NCBI GenBank assembly: GCA_041390125.1
Contig: JAWKQN010000008.1
Location: 1 to 64,000, forward strand
Length of the DNA: 64,000 bases
Direction: 5' to 3'
From: Gemmatimonadota bacterium
GTDB lineage: Bacteria; Gemmatimonadota; Gemmatimonadetes; Longimicrobiales; Gaopeijiaceae
The notes below the pieces were generated by a model. It ran no database searches and was not told where the DNA came from. It was given only the letters and a program-made list of their open reading frames with translations. Position numbers and translations under genes: made by a program. Shown here piece by piece: positions 8,795 to 16,981 of the stretch (the first letter of the stretch is position 1; each line of letters opens with the position of its first letter).

Positions 8795-9931
8795 CTACAG
8801 GTTCGAGTAGATGAAGTCCTGGTACGCCTTCTCGTTGGTGCTGAACCAACTGAAGGACTTGTCCCGGAACCCCTTCCACTGCTCGTAGACCTGGCGGTAG
8901 GAGGCGTCGCCGGCGGCGGCCTCCTCCAGCATCTGCGTGGTCTGGTCCTTGGCGGCCGCCAGGATCTCGTTCGAGAAGCGCCGCAGCTGCGTCCCGCCCT
9001 GGATCAGGCGCTGGAGCGCGTCCGGATTGCGCGCGTCGAACGCGTTCAACATGGCGGCAGTGGCCGTGTAGGCGGCGTTCTCCAGGATCGCCTGGTAGTC
9101 CGACGGCAGCTGGTCGTACGCCTGCTGGTTGACGAGCAGCGTCATGGACGGGCCCGGCTCCCACCAACCCGGGTAGTAGTAGTAGGTGGCCGCGTCCTGC
9201 AGGCCGAGCTTCTCGTCGTCGTACGGGCCCACCCACTCGGTCGCGTCGATCGCACCGCGCTCCAGCGCGGGATAGATGTCGCCGGCCGCGAGCACCTGAA
9301 CGTTGGTGCCCAAGCGGCTCATCACCTCACCGCCGAGGCCGGGAATGCGCATCTTCAGGCCCTGCAGGTCGGACGCTGTGTTGATCTCCCGCCGGAACCA
9401 GCCGCCCATCTGACCGCTGGTGTTGCCGGCCACGAAGTTGATGATGCCGAAGTCCGAGAAGAGCGGGCGCATCAGCTCCATGCCGCCACCCTCCAGGAGC
9501 CACGCGAGCTGCTGCCTGGGCGTGAAGCCGAACGGCACGCAGGTGTCGAAGGACAGCACGGGGTTCTTGCCCTGGAAGTAGTAGCTGGGCGAATGGCCGC
9601 ACTGCACCGAGCCGTTCTGCACGGCGTCCATGACCTCGAGCGCCGGGACGAGCTCGCCAGCCGGATACACCCGGATGGTGAACCGGCCCTCCGACATGCG
9701 CTCGACCTCCGCCGCGAGCCGCTCGGCCGCGCCGAAGATCGCGTCCAGACCACGCGGGAAGGAGGACGCCATGCGCCACTGCACGCGTGGGCGCGTCTGC
9801 ACGGCCGGCGCGCCGGCTTCGCCGCCGCTTTCCCCGGCCCCGCAGGCGGCGAGGATCCCGCCGCCCACGGCGGCCGATCCCGCCTTCTCCAGGAACGCCC
9901 TGCGTCCGACCCTCTCCACCTTCTCACTCAT
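8795..9931 (-). CDS. dctP: TRAP transporter substrate-binding protein (DctP), Tat lipoprotein
   Basis: The product is 378 residues. The N-terminus has a twin arginine (Arg10-Arg11 in GRRAFLEKAG), a short hydrophobic stretch and a lipobox ending at Cys30, so it should be exported folded by Tat and lipid-anchored. The mature part matches the lactate/2-keto acid group of DctP proteins: ASSFPRGLDAIFGAAERLA, YPAGELVPALEVMDAVQNG, GHSPSYYFQGKNP and DATEWVGPYDD. It lies 18 bases after an FMN 2-hydroxyacid oxidase, which supports lactate as ligand. It is convergent with, and separate from, the two permease genes. Confidence 0.93.
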   Translation of the reverse strand: MSEKVERVGRRAFLEKAGSAAVGGGILAACGAGESGGEAGAPAVQTRPRVQWRMASSFPRGLDAIFGAAERLAAEVERMSEGRFTIRVYPAGELVPALEVMDAVQNGSVQCGHSPSYYFQGKNPVLSFDTCVPFGFTPRQQLAWLLEGGGMELMRPLFSDFGIINFVAGNTSGQMGGWFRREINTASDLQGLKMRIPGLGGEVMSRLGTNVQVLAAGDIYPALERGAIDATEWVGPYDDEKLGLQDAATYYYYPGWWEPGPSMTLLVNQQAYDQLPSDYQAILENAAYTATAAMLNAFDARNPDALQRLIQGGTQLRRFSNEILAAAKDQTTQMLEEAAAGDASYRQVYEQWKGFRDKSFSWFSTNEKAYQDFIYSNL

Positions 9932-9949
9932 ATCGTCGAGTCCTGTCTC

Positions 9950-11041
9950 TCAGTAGGCTGGCCCGAACCGCACCGATGCAGGTCCGAGCGTACGGATTTC
10001 TTCGAGCGTGCGAAAGCCGGAGAGCCCCATGGCGTCCTCCAGCTCGCTGCGGAGCAGGGAGAGCACCTCGTGCACTCCCGCCTCTCCGTCCACCGCCAGA
10101 CCCCACAGCACCGGGCGCCCCACCCAGACCGCGTGCGCACCGAGCGCCAGCGCCTTGACGATGTCCGTGCCGCGGCGGATCCCGCCGTCGACGTACACCT
10201 CGGCGCGCCCCTCGACCGCCTCCACCACGCGCGGGAGCGCCTCGATGGCGGGCGGGCTGGTATCGAGCTGGCGCGCGCCGTGGTTGGAGACCACGAGGCC
10301 CCTGGCACCCGCCTCGACGGCCAGACGTGCGTCGTCCGGGTGCACCACGCCTTTCACCACCACGGGCAGCGACGTGATCGACTGGAGCCAGGTGACGTCG
10401 TCCCAGGTGAGGTCGGGATCGAACTGGGCGTCACTGTAGCGCGCCAGATGGGAGCCACGGCCGCCATGGCCCATGTCCTCGAGGCCGACCGACACGAAGT
10501 TGGCGAACTGCATCCCGGGCGGCATGCCGAAGGCGTTGCGCACGTCCCGCTCGCGCACCCCCACCCAGGGCGTATCGACCGTCAGCACGAGCGCCTGGTA
10601 CCCGGCCGCCTCCGCCCGGCGCACCAGGGACTCCGTGACGGAGCGATCGCGGTAGACGTAGAGCTGGAACCACGTGGGGCCCGACGACGCGGCCGCCACC
10701 TCCTCCAGCGAGAGCGTGGACATGGTGCTCACCACCATGAGGGCCCCGGCGGCGGCGGTGGCCCGGGCCGTGGCCGCCTCCCCGTCCGCGTGTGCCATGC
10801 GCTGCAGCGCCATCGGCGCCACGCCGATCGGGACCCCCACGTCGGCGCCCAGGAGCGTGGCGTGGGTCTCGCGTCGACCCACCCCACGCAGCACGCGGTA
10901 GTCGATCCGGATGGCGTCGAACGCGGAGCGGTTGCCGCGCAACGTGATCTCGTCGCGGGCGCCGCCCTGGTAGTAGTCGAAGACCGGCCGGGGCAGGCGC
11001 TCCTCGGCTTCTCGCTCGAAGTCGTGGACGTTGATGCGCAT
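9950..11041 (-). CDS. FMN-dependent alpha-hydroxy acid oxidase/dehydrogenase (LldD-like)
   Basis: The product is 363 residues, the usual length for the L-lactate dehydrogenase/glycolate oxidase family. The opening VHDFEREAEERLPRPVFDYYQGGARDE is diagnostic, and the active-site stretch VVSNHGARQLD carries His254 and Arg257, followed by the FMN phosphate loop VDGGIRRGTDIVKALALGA. It oxidises a 2-hydroxy acid such as L-lactate to the 2-keto acid. Being first in an operon with the TRAP binding protein, it suggests uptake coupled to oxidation. The ATG at 11041 fits the family start, although its Shine-Dalgarno is weak. L-lactate is preferred; glycolate or mandelate cannot be excluded. Confidence 0.92.
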   Translation of the reverse strand: MRINVHDFEREAEERLPRPVFDYYQGGARDEITLRGNRSAFDAIRIDYRVLRGVGRRETHATLLGADVGVPIGVAPMALQRMAHADGEAATARATAAAGALMVVSTMSTLSLEEVAAASSGPTWFQLYVYRDRSVTESLVRRAEAAGYQALVLTVDTPWVGVRERDVRNAFGMPPGMQFANFVSVGLEDMGHGGRGSHLARYSDAQFDPDLTWDDVTWLQSITSLPVVVKGVVHPDDARLAVEAGARGLVVSNHGARQLDTSPPAIEALPRVVEAVEGRAEVYVDGGIRRGTDIVKALALGAHAVWVGRPVLWGLAVDGEAGVHEVLSLLRSELEDAMGLSGFRTLEEIRTLGPASVRFGPAY

Positions 11042-11492
11042 GGATGTCCGCGCTGCGGAGGGGGATGGAGGGCGGAAGCATGCGACCGGGTCGGCCCCCG
11101 GGCAACCCGGTGGCGGCGACCCGGGGGCGGCGGCACCTGGCGCGGCCGGTCCGACCGCGACCGATCGGCGGGCGATGTGACTTTGGGCCGGCTCCCCGGT
11201 CCATAGGGGGCGAGTACGGGGTCGCCCACATGGGGCCCGGGGCCGCCCCGACGGGGCTCTTGCCGAGATCTCGATCGACGTGCGTGCTCCCGCTTTCACG
11301 ACAGTCTCACCGTCGAGGGAGTGGCGGGGAGTCCGCAGTGCGGGGGTGCTGCGGCTCCCCAGATCCCCTCGTCCGCCGGGGCCCACGGCCCGGGCGTCGG
11401 GAGGATCTGGCGCCTCCCGGGCCGCTCACGCCGGCCCGGACCGGACCGCCGAGGGCCTTCCCCCGCCCCGCCGGACGGACCACCATTCCGGC
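11042..11492. other. Divergent intergenic region, no gene seen
   Basis: These 451 bases separate the oxidase operon from the parvulin gene and must hold both promoters. Open frames cross it in several frames but have no plausible start or family features. I see no clear terminator, repeat array or conserved site. Confidence 0.5.
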
Positions 11493-12725
11493 ATGAGCGT
11501 CCGCCGCCCGATCCGCCGGGGCCTGCCCCCCATCCTCCTGGTCCTGCCCTGCCTCCTGGCCGCCTGCGGACGGGAGGAGCCTCCCGCCCTGAGCGTCGGG
11601 GAGCTGGCCTGGACGGAGCCCGAGCTGCTGGGGCTCACCGCGTCCCGCCGGCAGATCCTGGCCGACATCGCCGCCCTGACCCTGGAGACGGCCCGCCCGG
11701 GGGAGCCGGCCCTGAGCCCGCTGATCGCCCGGGCCCGCACCGAGGCGGCCGCCGCCCGGCTGGCGGCGGAGATCACCCTCGTCGCCTCCGGCATCGGGGA
11801 GAGCGCGCTGCGCGAGCTCTACCTGGTCGATCCCGAGCTCGAGCTGGAGGTCCGCCACCTGGTCTTCCTCTCGGACCGGCGCCTGCCGGACCCGGAGCGG
11901 GCTCCGGCGCGCGCGCAGGCGGAGGCCGCCCTGGCCCGTGCCCGGGCCGGCGAGGACTTCGCGGAGCTGGCGGCCGAGCTCTCCGAGGAGCCGGGCGCGG
12001 CCCAGCGGGGCGGGCTGCTGCAGCCGGGTCGGGAGGGCGCCTGGGTGGACGCGTTCTGGAACGCCGCCCGGGCGCTGCAGCCCGGCCAGATCAGCCCGGT
12101 GGTGGACACCGAGTACGGCTTCCACGTGCTCAAGCTGGAGGACCGGCGCATCGTGCCGTTCGCGGAGGCCCGCGACCGGGCCGTGGTGCGGGTGGCGGCG
12201 GGGCTGCCCGCCGATTCGGCCCAGGCCTGGGTCGTGCGCCTGGCCTCCGCCATCCAGGTGGACGAGTCCGCCCTGGCGGCCTGGGAGACCGCGGACTCGG
12301 CGGCCGTGCTGGCGCGCTGGAATGACGACGTGTACCCCGTCGGTGCCTTCCGGGGATATCGACTGGCCCGCTCGGTGGAGGAGGACGGAGAGGCGGCCCG
12401 GGGCACGGACCCCGATGGCCTCCGGCCGGTGGTGCTGGAAGGGGCGCGGTTGTGGTTCATGGCCCTCGAGGCCGACCGGCGCGGGTTGGAAGCCCCGGGC
12501 GATCCACAGGAGGCGCCGCCCGTGGCGGCGCTCCGCCGGTCCTTCCAGGCCTGGGCCGCCACGCTGCAGCTCCCCGCCTCCGGCGACCCCGAGGCGTTGC
12601 GGGCCGCCGCGCGGGCCGCGCTCGGACAGACCGGGCAGGCGGCCGACATCGCCCGGAACGAGCTGGGCCGGGCCTCCGCGCTCCTGCGCCACACCTGGCC
12701 GGTGTCCTGGGGCGCGGGCTCCTGA
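11493..12725 (+). CDS. Parvulin-type peptidyl-prolyl isomerase lipoprotein
   Basis: The product is 410 residues with a lipoprotein signal (LLVLPCLLAAC, lipid Cys25). Residues 118-225 form a PpiC/rotamase domain: RHLVFLSDRR, a helix rich in Ala/Arg, DFAELAAELSEEPGAAQRGGLLQPGR and ISPVVDTEYGFHVLKLEDRR, the usual closing strand. The helical flanks resemble SurA/PrsA foldases, so it probably helps secreted proteins fold in the periplasm. The C-terminal 180 residues match nothing I recognise. It is followed by an M50-like protease gene in the same direction, 122 bases downstream. Confidence 0.88.
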   Translation: MSVRRPIRRGLPPILLVLPCLLAACGREEPPALSVGELAWTEPELLGLTASRRQILADIAALTLETARPGEPALSPLIARARTEAAAARLAAEITLVASGIGESALRELYLVDPELELEVRHLVFLSDRRLPDPERAPARAQAEAALARARAGEDFAELAAELSEEPGAAQRGGLLQPGREGAWVDAFWNAARALQPGQISPVVDTEYGFHVLKLEDRRIVPFAEARDRAVVRVAAGLPADSAQAWVVRLASAIQVDESALAAWETADSAAVLARWNDDVYPVGAFRGYRLARSVEEDGEAARGTDPDGLRPVVLEGARLWFMALEADRRGLEAPGDPQEAPPVAALRRSFQAWAATLQLPASGDPEALRAAARAALGQTGQAADIARNELGRASALLRHTWPVSWGAGS

Positions 12726-12749
12726 CCCGGGAAACCGGGCCCGCGCCCC
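12709..12749 (+). terminator. Stem-loop overlapping the parvulin gene stop
   Basis: A 10-bp stem (GGGGCGCGGG at 12709-12718 with CCCGCGCCCC at 12740-12749) encloses a second stem CCCGG-GAAA-CCGGG with a GNRA-type loop. The TGA stop at 12723-12725 lies inside. No T-run follows, so intrinsic termination is uncertain. Confidence 0.5.
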
Positions 12750-12847
12750 CCGCGTAGGACGGACAGGAAGCGCACGCCCGGGTCCCCGAGCCGACCCCGG
12801 GCGCCCCGTGACCCCATCCCCGATCGGCCGGGACCCGAACCCACGCC

Positions 12848-13567
12848 ATGCAGAGCCTCCGGATCGCCCTGGACGCCCCCTCCCCACGCGCCGCCACCCC
12901 GCCCTCGCCGGTGCGGGTGCTCGGCGGGTTCGCGATCTGGTTCGGGCTGCTCTGGACGTTCTGGGAGACGCCCGCGTTCACGCCGGTGAAGATCTTCGTG
13001 GTGCTGCTCCACGAGCTCAGCCACGCGCTGGCGGCCGTCCTCACGGGCGGCACCGTCCGGCACATCACGCTGGACGCCATGCAGGGCGGCGCCACCGTGA
13101 CCACCGGGGGCTCCGCCTTCGTGATCCTGTCCTCCGGCTACCTGGGCAGCCTGCTCCTGGGCGGCCTGCTCCTCGTGGCGGGGATGGTGCTCCGCAAGGG
13201 GCTCAGGCCCGCGCTCGGCGGGGTGGCCCTGGTGGTGTTGGGCGCCACCGTGTTCCTGATCCGCTCCGCGTTCGGCTTCGCCTACGGCCTGACGGCCGGC
13301 CTGGTGTTGCTGGCCGTGGCGCGCTGGCTTCCCGCCTGGGTGAGCCGGGCGGTGTTGATCGGGCTCGGGCTCACGTCCTGTCTGTACGCGATCCTCGACA
13401 TCAAGAGCGACGTGTTCGACCGACCCGGCGCTCCGTCCGACGCGTACATGCTGGCGGAGATGACCGGTGTGCCCACCCTGGTCTGGGGCGTCCTGTGGGC
13501 CGTCCTGGCCTTCGCGTTCGCGGCCGTGCTCCTGCGCTGGGCCTACCGGCGCGCGGCCCGGGGCTGA
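12848..13567 (+). CDS. M50-like integral membrane metallopeptidase
   Basis: The product is 239 residues. A membrane segment at about 27-54 runs into HELSHALAAVLTGG, an HExxH zinc motif at His55-Glu56-His59, followed by hydrophobic segments near 88-112, 118-135, 138-155, 160-180 and 205-230. Placing HExxH at the end of a membrane helix is the hallmark of M50/site-2 proteases and of the related M50B-like family. It would cut or bind substrates within the inner membrane. The second zinc ligand is not obvious by eye (LDIKSD near 180 is a candidate). It is convergent with the serine hydrolase gene. Confidence 0.85.
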   Translation: MQSLRIALDAPSPRAATPPSPVRVLGGFAIWFGLLWTFWETPAFTPVKIFVVLLHELSHALAAVLTGGTVRHITLDAMQGGATVTTGGSAFVILSSGYLGSLLLGGLLLVAGMVLRKGLRPALGGVALVVLGATVFLIRSAFGFAYGLTAGLVLLAVARWLPAWVSRAVLIGLGLTSCLYAILDIKSDVFDRPGAPSDAYMLAEMTGVPTLVWGVLWAVLAFAFAAVLLRWAYRRAARG

Positions 13568-13607
13568 GCGCCACCGGGCCCGGCGCCCCTCCGCGGGAGC
13601 CTCCGAC

Positions 13608-14981
13608 TCACGTCCCGCCCTCCAGCAGCGCTCGTGTGACCGCCTGCTGGAGCGGACCCACATCCGGGTAGCGCCCGTCCGCGTCCACACCGCCGTGCTG
13701 CCGGTTGGTGAGCAGCACCACGGAGAGGCGCTGCGCGGGAACGCCCAGGACCCAGGTGCCGGTGAAGCCGGTGTGGGCGAAGCTGCCCGGCGGCAGACCC
13801 TCCGGAACCTGCCAACCCAACGCCTGCCCCTCGGGTCCCGGGGACAGGAAAGCCCGGACGGTCGACTCCGCGATCCAGCGCGTCTGCCCCGAGCGCCCTC
13901 CGTCCAGCAGGAGCTGGAGCAGCACGTCCAGGTCGGCGGCGCTCGAGAAGAGGCCGGCGTGACCGGCCACCCCGCCCCACGCGTGGAAGGCATTCCCGTC
14001 GTTGACCTCGCCGACCAGCGTGTACCGGCGCCAGCCGCTCCAGGCGTCGGGATCGCCCGCGATCCGGTAGCCGAACGCGGTGTCGTGCACCATGCGGTGC
14101 TCGTAGGGATTGCCGTGCGACGTGGCCACCACCGTGCGCTGTCCTTCGGGCTGCGGACCGCGCGCCGGACGGAAGCCGGTGGTGCTCAGACCGAGCGGCC
14201 CGTACAGCCGTCCCTCGAGGAACCGGTCCAGACGTGCACCCCCCACCGCTTCGACGAGTCGACCCAGCACCATGAAACCCAGGTCGGAGTAGCGTCGCTC
14301 GGCCCCGGGGGACCCCGTCAACGGCACGCTGCGCACCCAGGCCCAGGCCGCCTCGGGGTCTCCGGCGTGGTAGTACACAGGCCACCATTGCGGCAGGCCC
14401 GAACGATGCGTCAGCAGGTGGCGCGGCGTGATGCGCTCCCGGCCCCCGCCGGTGAAGTCCGGCAGCCACGTGGAGACCGGCCGGTCGAGCCCGACGGCGC
14501 CCTCATCCACGAGCAGCATGAGCGCGAAGGTCGTGGCCATCACCTTGGTCACGGACGCGAGATCGAAGACCGCGTCCGCCGTCATGGGCAGCGGCGTCGC
14601 CAGCGGCTCGTGCTCCACGGCGGATCGCCCGTCCTGGGCGGCCCCGTACGCCCCGTCGCGGTAGACCGCGCGCTGTGCCTGGCCGTAGGCGCGCTCGTGG
14701 AGCAGCCGCCCTTCGCGGGAGATGCGAAGCACCGCCCCCGGGATCCGCCCCGTGTCCACCCAGGCGGCCACGAGCGAGTCGGCGGTGGCGATCCCGTCGC
14801 GCGGGCCGACCTCACGGCGCGCCGGGCGAGCGCCGCGCCCAGGCGCGGCGGCCGGGGTCGTCGGATCGCCGTCGGCAGGCGTCCACGGCTGCACGTGTGG
14901 GACGGTCGCGAAAGGCGGTGGGGCGGCCGGGCGGGCGGGCCCGGAGAGGCCCAGCAGGGCGCAGAGCAGGAGGGGCGGCAT
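13608..14981 (-). CDS. Serine hydrolase of the beta-lactamase/esterase EstB family
   Basis: The product is 457 residues with an N-terminal hydrophobic signal (PPLLLCALLGLSGP). The beta-lactamase fold is marked by SVTK with Ser143 and Lys146, by Tyr231-Ser-Asp (YSDLGFMVLG, the class C Y-x-N/D position), and near the end by HTGFTG, which takes the place of the KTG box. It is longer than simple class C enzymes because of a Pro/Ala-rich leader of about 60 residues. Family members act as peptidases, esterases or transacylases and are rarely true antibiotic lactamases. The start at 14981 is favoured because upstream residues look non-coding. It is divergent from the DUF6265-like gene. Confidence 0.9.
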   Translation of the reverse strand: MPPLLLCALLGLSGPARPAAPPPFATVPHVQPWTPADGDPTTPAAAPGRGARPARREVGPRDGIATADSLVAAWVDTGRIPGAVLRISREGRLLHERAYGQAQRAVYRDGAYGAAQDGRSAVEHEPLATPLPMTADAVFDLASVTKVMATTFALMLLVDEGAVGLDRPVSTWLPDFTGGGRERITPRHLLTHRSGLPQWWPVYYHAGDPEAAWAWVRSVPLTGSPGAERRYSDLGFMVLGRLVEAVGGARLDRFLEGRLYGPLGLSTTGFRPARGPQPEGQRTVVATSHGNPYEHRMVHDTAFGYRIAGDPDAWSGWRRYTLVGEVNDGNAFHAWGGVAGHAGLFSSAADLDVLLQLLLDGGRSGQTRWIAESTVRAFLSPGPEGQALGWQVPEGLPPGSFAHTGFTGTWVLGVPAQRLSVVLLTNRQHGGVDADGRYPDVGPLQQAVTRALLEGGT

Positions 14982-15130
14982 GCCCGATGGTAGCGGCGCG
15001 GGCCCGCTGCGGCACGAGGCCCCTCGGCAGATGGGCGCGGCGCCGCCAGCGGAAACGTCGGTGGCGCGCGCGACGTACGGAACGGCGACCGCGCCCCTGC
15101 CGGTCGCGACCCTGCCGAGGAGGCTCTGGG

Positions 15131-15607
15131 ATGCGTGTGCTTCTGCTGCCGGTCCTGCTCGCCGGAGCGTTGGGCTCCACCGCCTCCGCGCGCGCCACGC
15201 CTGCCTCGCAGACCGCCACCGATACACTCCCGGTGTGGATGGCCGGCTGCTGGGAGCAGCGACGCGGCGATCGCATCACGCGCGAGGATTGGACCGCGCC
15301 GCTGGGCGGGATGATGTTCGGGCTGTCGGTGACCCTGCGCGGCGACAGCGCCCGCGCCTGGGAGTTCCTGCGCATCGCTCCGGGCGAGAGGGGGCCCGCC
15401 TACCACGCGAGCCCTTCGGGTCAGGCGCCGACGACGTTCGCATGGGCGGATGCGGGGCCGGACTGGATCGTCTTCGAGGATCCCCAGCACGACTTCCCCC
15501 AACGCATCCGCTACGAGCGGCTGGGCGCGGATTCCCTGCGCGCGCTCGTCGGGACGATGGACGGCACGCGTGGGTTCGAGGTGCGCTGGGGTCGACGCGA
15601 CTGCTGA
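15131..15607 (+). CDS. Secreted DUF6265-like protein
   Basis: The product is 158 residues with a signal peptide (LLLPVLLAGALGSTASA). The mature part begins LPVWMAGCWEQRRGDRITREDWTAPLGGMMFGLSVTLRGD and contains FEDPQHDFPQRIRYERLG, the layout of the DUF6265/lipocalin-like family of small secreted beta proteins with no assigned function. GAGGAGG ends 7 bases before the ATG at 15131, a strong ribosome site that fixes the start. It is convergent with the response regulator. Confidence 0.82.
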   Translation: MRVLLLPVLLAGALGSTASARATPASQTATDTLPVWMAGCWEQRRGDRITREDWTAPLGGMMFGLSVTLRGDSARAWEFLRIAPGERGPAYHASPSGQAPTTFAWADAGPDWIVFEDPQHDFPQRIRYERLGADSLRALVGTMDGTRGFEVRWGRRDC

Positions 15608-15634
15608 TGCGCGATCCGCGGGGGCGAGGCCGGG

Positions 15635-16981
15635 TCAGGAGGATCCGTCCAGCCCCAGCTCCTTCATCTTGCGCCACAGCGTCGTGCGTCCCATCCCCAG
15701 GCGCTCGGCAGCGCGGGCCCGCACGCCGTCCGCGTCCTCCAGCGCCCTCCGGATGACGTCGCGCTCGTCCGCGCCGTCGTCCGGTGCGCGGTAGCGCTCC
15801 AGGCCCTGGAGCCCGCCGGCGGCGGCACGTACCTCCTCGGGCAGGTGCTGGCCTTCGATGCGTCCCGCTCCCGCACGGATCCAGGCGCTTTCGATCGCGG
15901 AGAACAGCTCCCGCACGTTCCCGGGCCAGGGATACGCCCGCAACATGCGCATGGCCAGCGGCGAGAGCGGAGGATCGCCGGCGTCCCGCCCGCGTCCGGA
16001 GATGTCGGCAAGGCGCAGCAGACGATGCTCCGCCAGGAGCGGGATGTCCTCCTGACGCTCGCGCAGCGGAGGCAGTGCGATGCGGAACACGTTCAAGCGG
16101 TAGAAGAGGTCGTCGCGGAAGCGACCCGCCTCCATCTCGCTCCGCAGGTCACGGCGTGTCGCGGCGACGATGCGCACGTCCACGCGGGTGGCACGCACGT
16201 CACCCACCCGCGTCACCTCGCGCTCCTGCAGGACGCGCAGCAAGCGTTGCTGCAAGCCGGGAGAGATGTCCCCGATCTCGTCGAGGAACAACGTCCCACC
16301 ATCCGCGGCCTGCACCAGCCCGACCTTGTCCTTCACGGCTCCGGTGAACGAACCCCGCACGTGGCCGAACAACTCGGACTCCAGCACGCCCTCGGCCAGG
16401 GCCGCGCAGTTGACGGCGACGAACGGCCCGACGCTCCGACGCGAAGCGCGGTGCACCGCGTGCGCCACCAGCTCCTTGCCGGTTCCGGTCTCCCCCGTGA
16501 CCAGCACCGTGGCATCGGTGGGGCCCACCTGCTCGATCTGGCGCAGCACGTCGATCACCGGCGCCGACCGTCCGACCAGCGGCCGCTCCGGCGTGGGCTC
16601 GGCCGGCGCGCCCGGCCGGCGCTCGAGCAGCCGGGCCACGCGCGCGGACAGCACGTCCGGCTCGACCGGCTTGGCCAGGAAATCATCCGCGCCGGCGTGC
16701 AGCGCGTCGACCGCCGCCTGTACGGTCCCGTACCCGCTGATCATGAGGATCGGGATGCCTTCGCCCCAGGCCCGCAGCGCCTCCACGATCCGGATGCCGT
16801 CCAGACCGGGCATCCGCAGGTCCAGCAGCAGGAGGTCGAAGCGACCCGCCTTGAGCGCCTCCACACCCTCGGCGCCGTTCTCCGCGCCGACGACCTCATA
16901 CCCGTCGTCACGGAGCAGGGCCGCCGTGGAGACGCGGAACGCGCGATCGTCGTCGACCAGCAGGATGCGCGCGCCGCTCAT
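15635..16981 (-). CDS. Sigma-54-dependent response regulator (NtrC family)
   Basis: The product is 448 residues in three domains. The receiver (about 4-118) carries the phospho-acceptor Asp54 in LLLLDLRMPG and Lys104 in FLAKP. The AAA+ domain (about 135-365) carries Walker A GETGTGKE at 163-170, the sigma-54 contact loop as GSFTGA at 210-215 and Walker B LFLDEIGD. A Fis-type helix-turn-helix ends the protein (RAAERLGMGRTTLWRKMKELGL). It activates sigma-54 promoters when phosphorylated by the kinase encoded just upstream, whose stop overlaps this ATG by 4 bases. The target genes are not evident; the palindrome at 18896-18913 is a candidate site. Confidence 0.95.
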   Translation of the reverse strand: MSGARILLVDDDRAFRVSTAALLRDDGYEVVGAENGAEGVEALKAGRFDLLLLDLRMPGLDGIRIVEALRAWGEGIPILMISGYGTVQAAVDALHAGADDFLAKPVEPDVLSARVARLLERRPGAPAEPTPERPLVGRSAPVIDVLRQIEQVGPTDATVLVTGETGTGKELVAHAVHRASRRSVGPFVAVNCAALAEGVLESELFGHVRGSFTGAVKDKVGLVQAADGGTLFLDEIGDISPGLQQRLLRVLQEREVTRVGDVRATRVDVRIVAATRRDLRSEMEAGRFRDDLFYRLNVFRIALPPLRERQEDIPLLAEHRLLRLADISGRGRDAGDPPLSPLAMRMLRAYPWPGNVRELFSAIESAWIRAGAGRIEGQHLPEEVRAAAGGLQGLERYRAPDDGADERDVIRRALEDADGVRARAAERLGMGRTTLWRKMKELGLDGSS

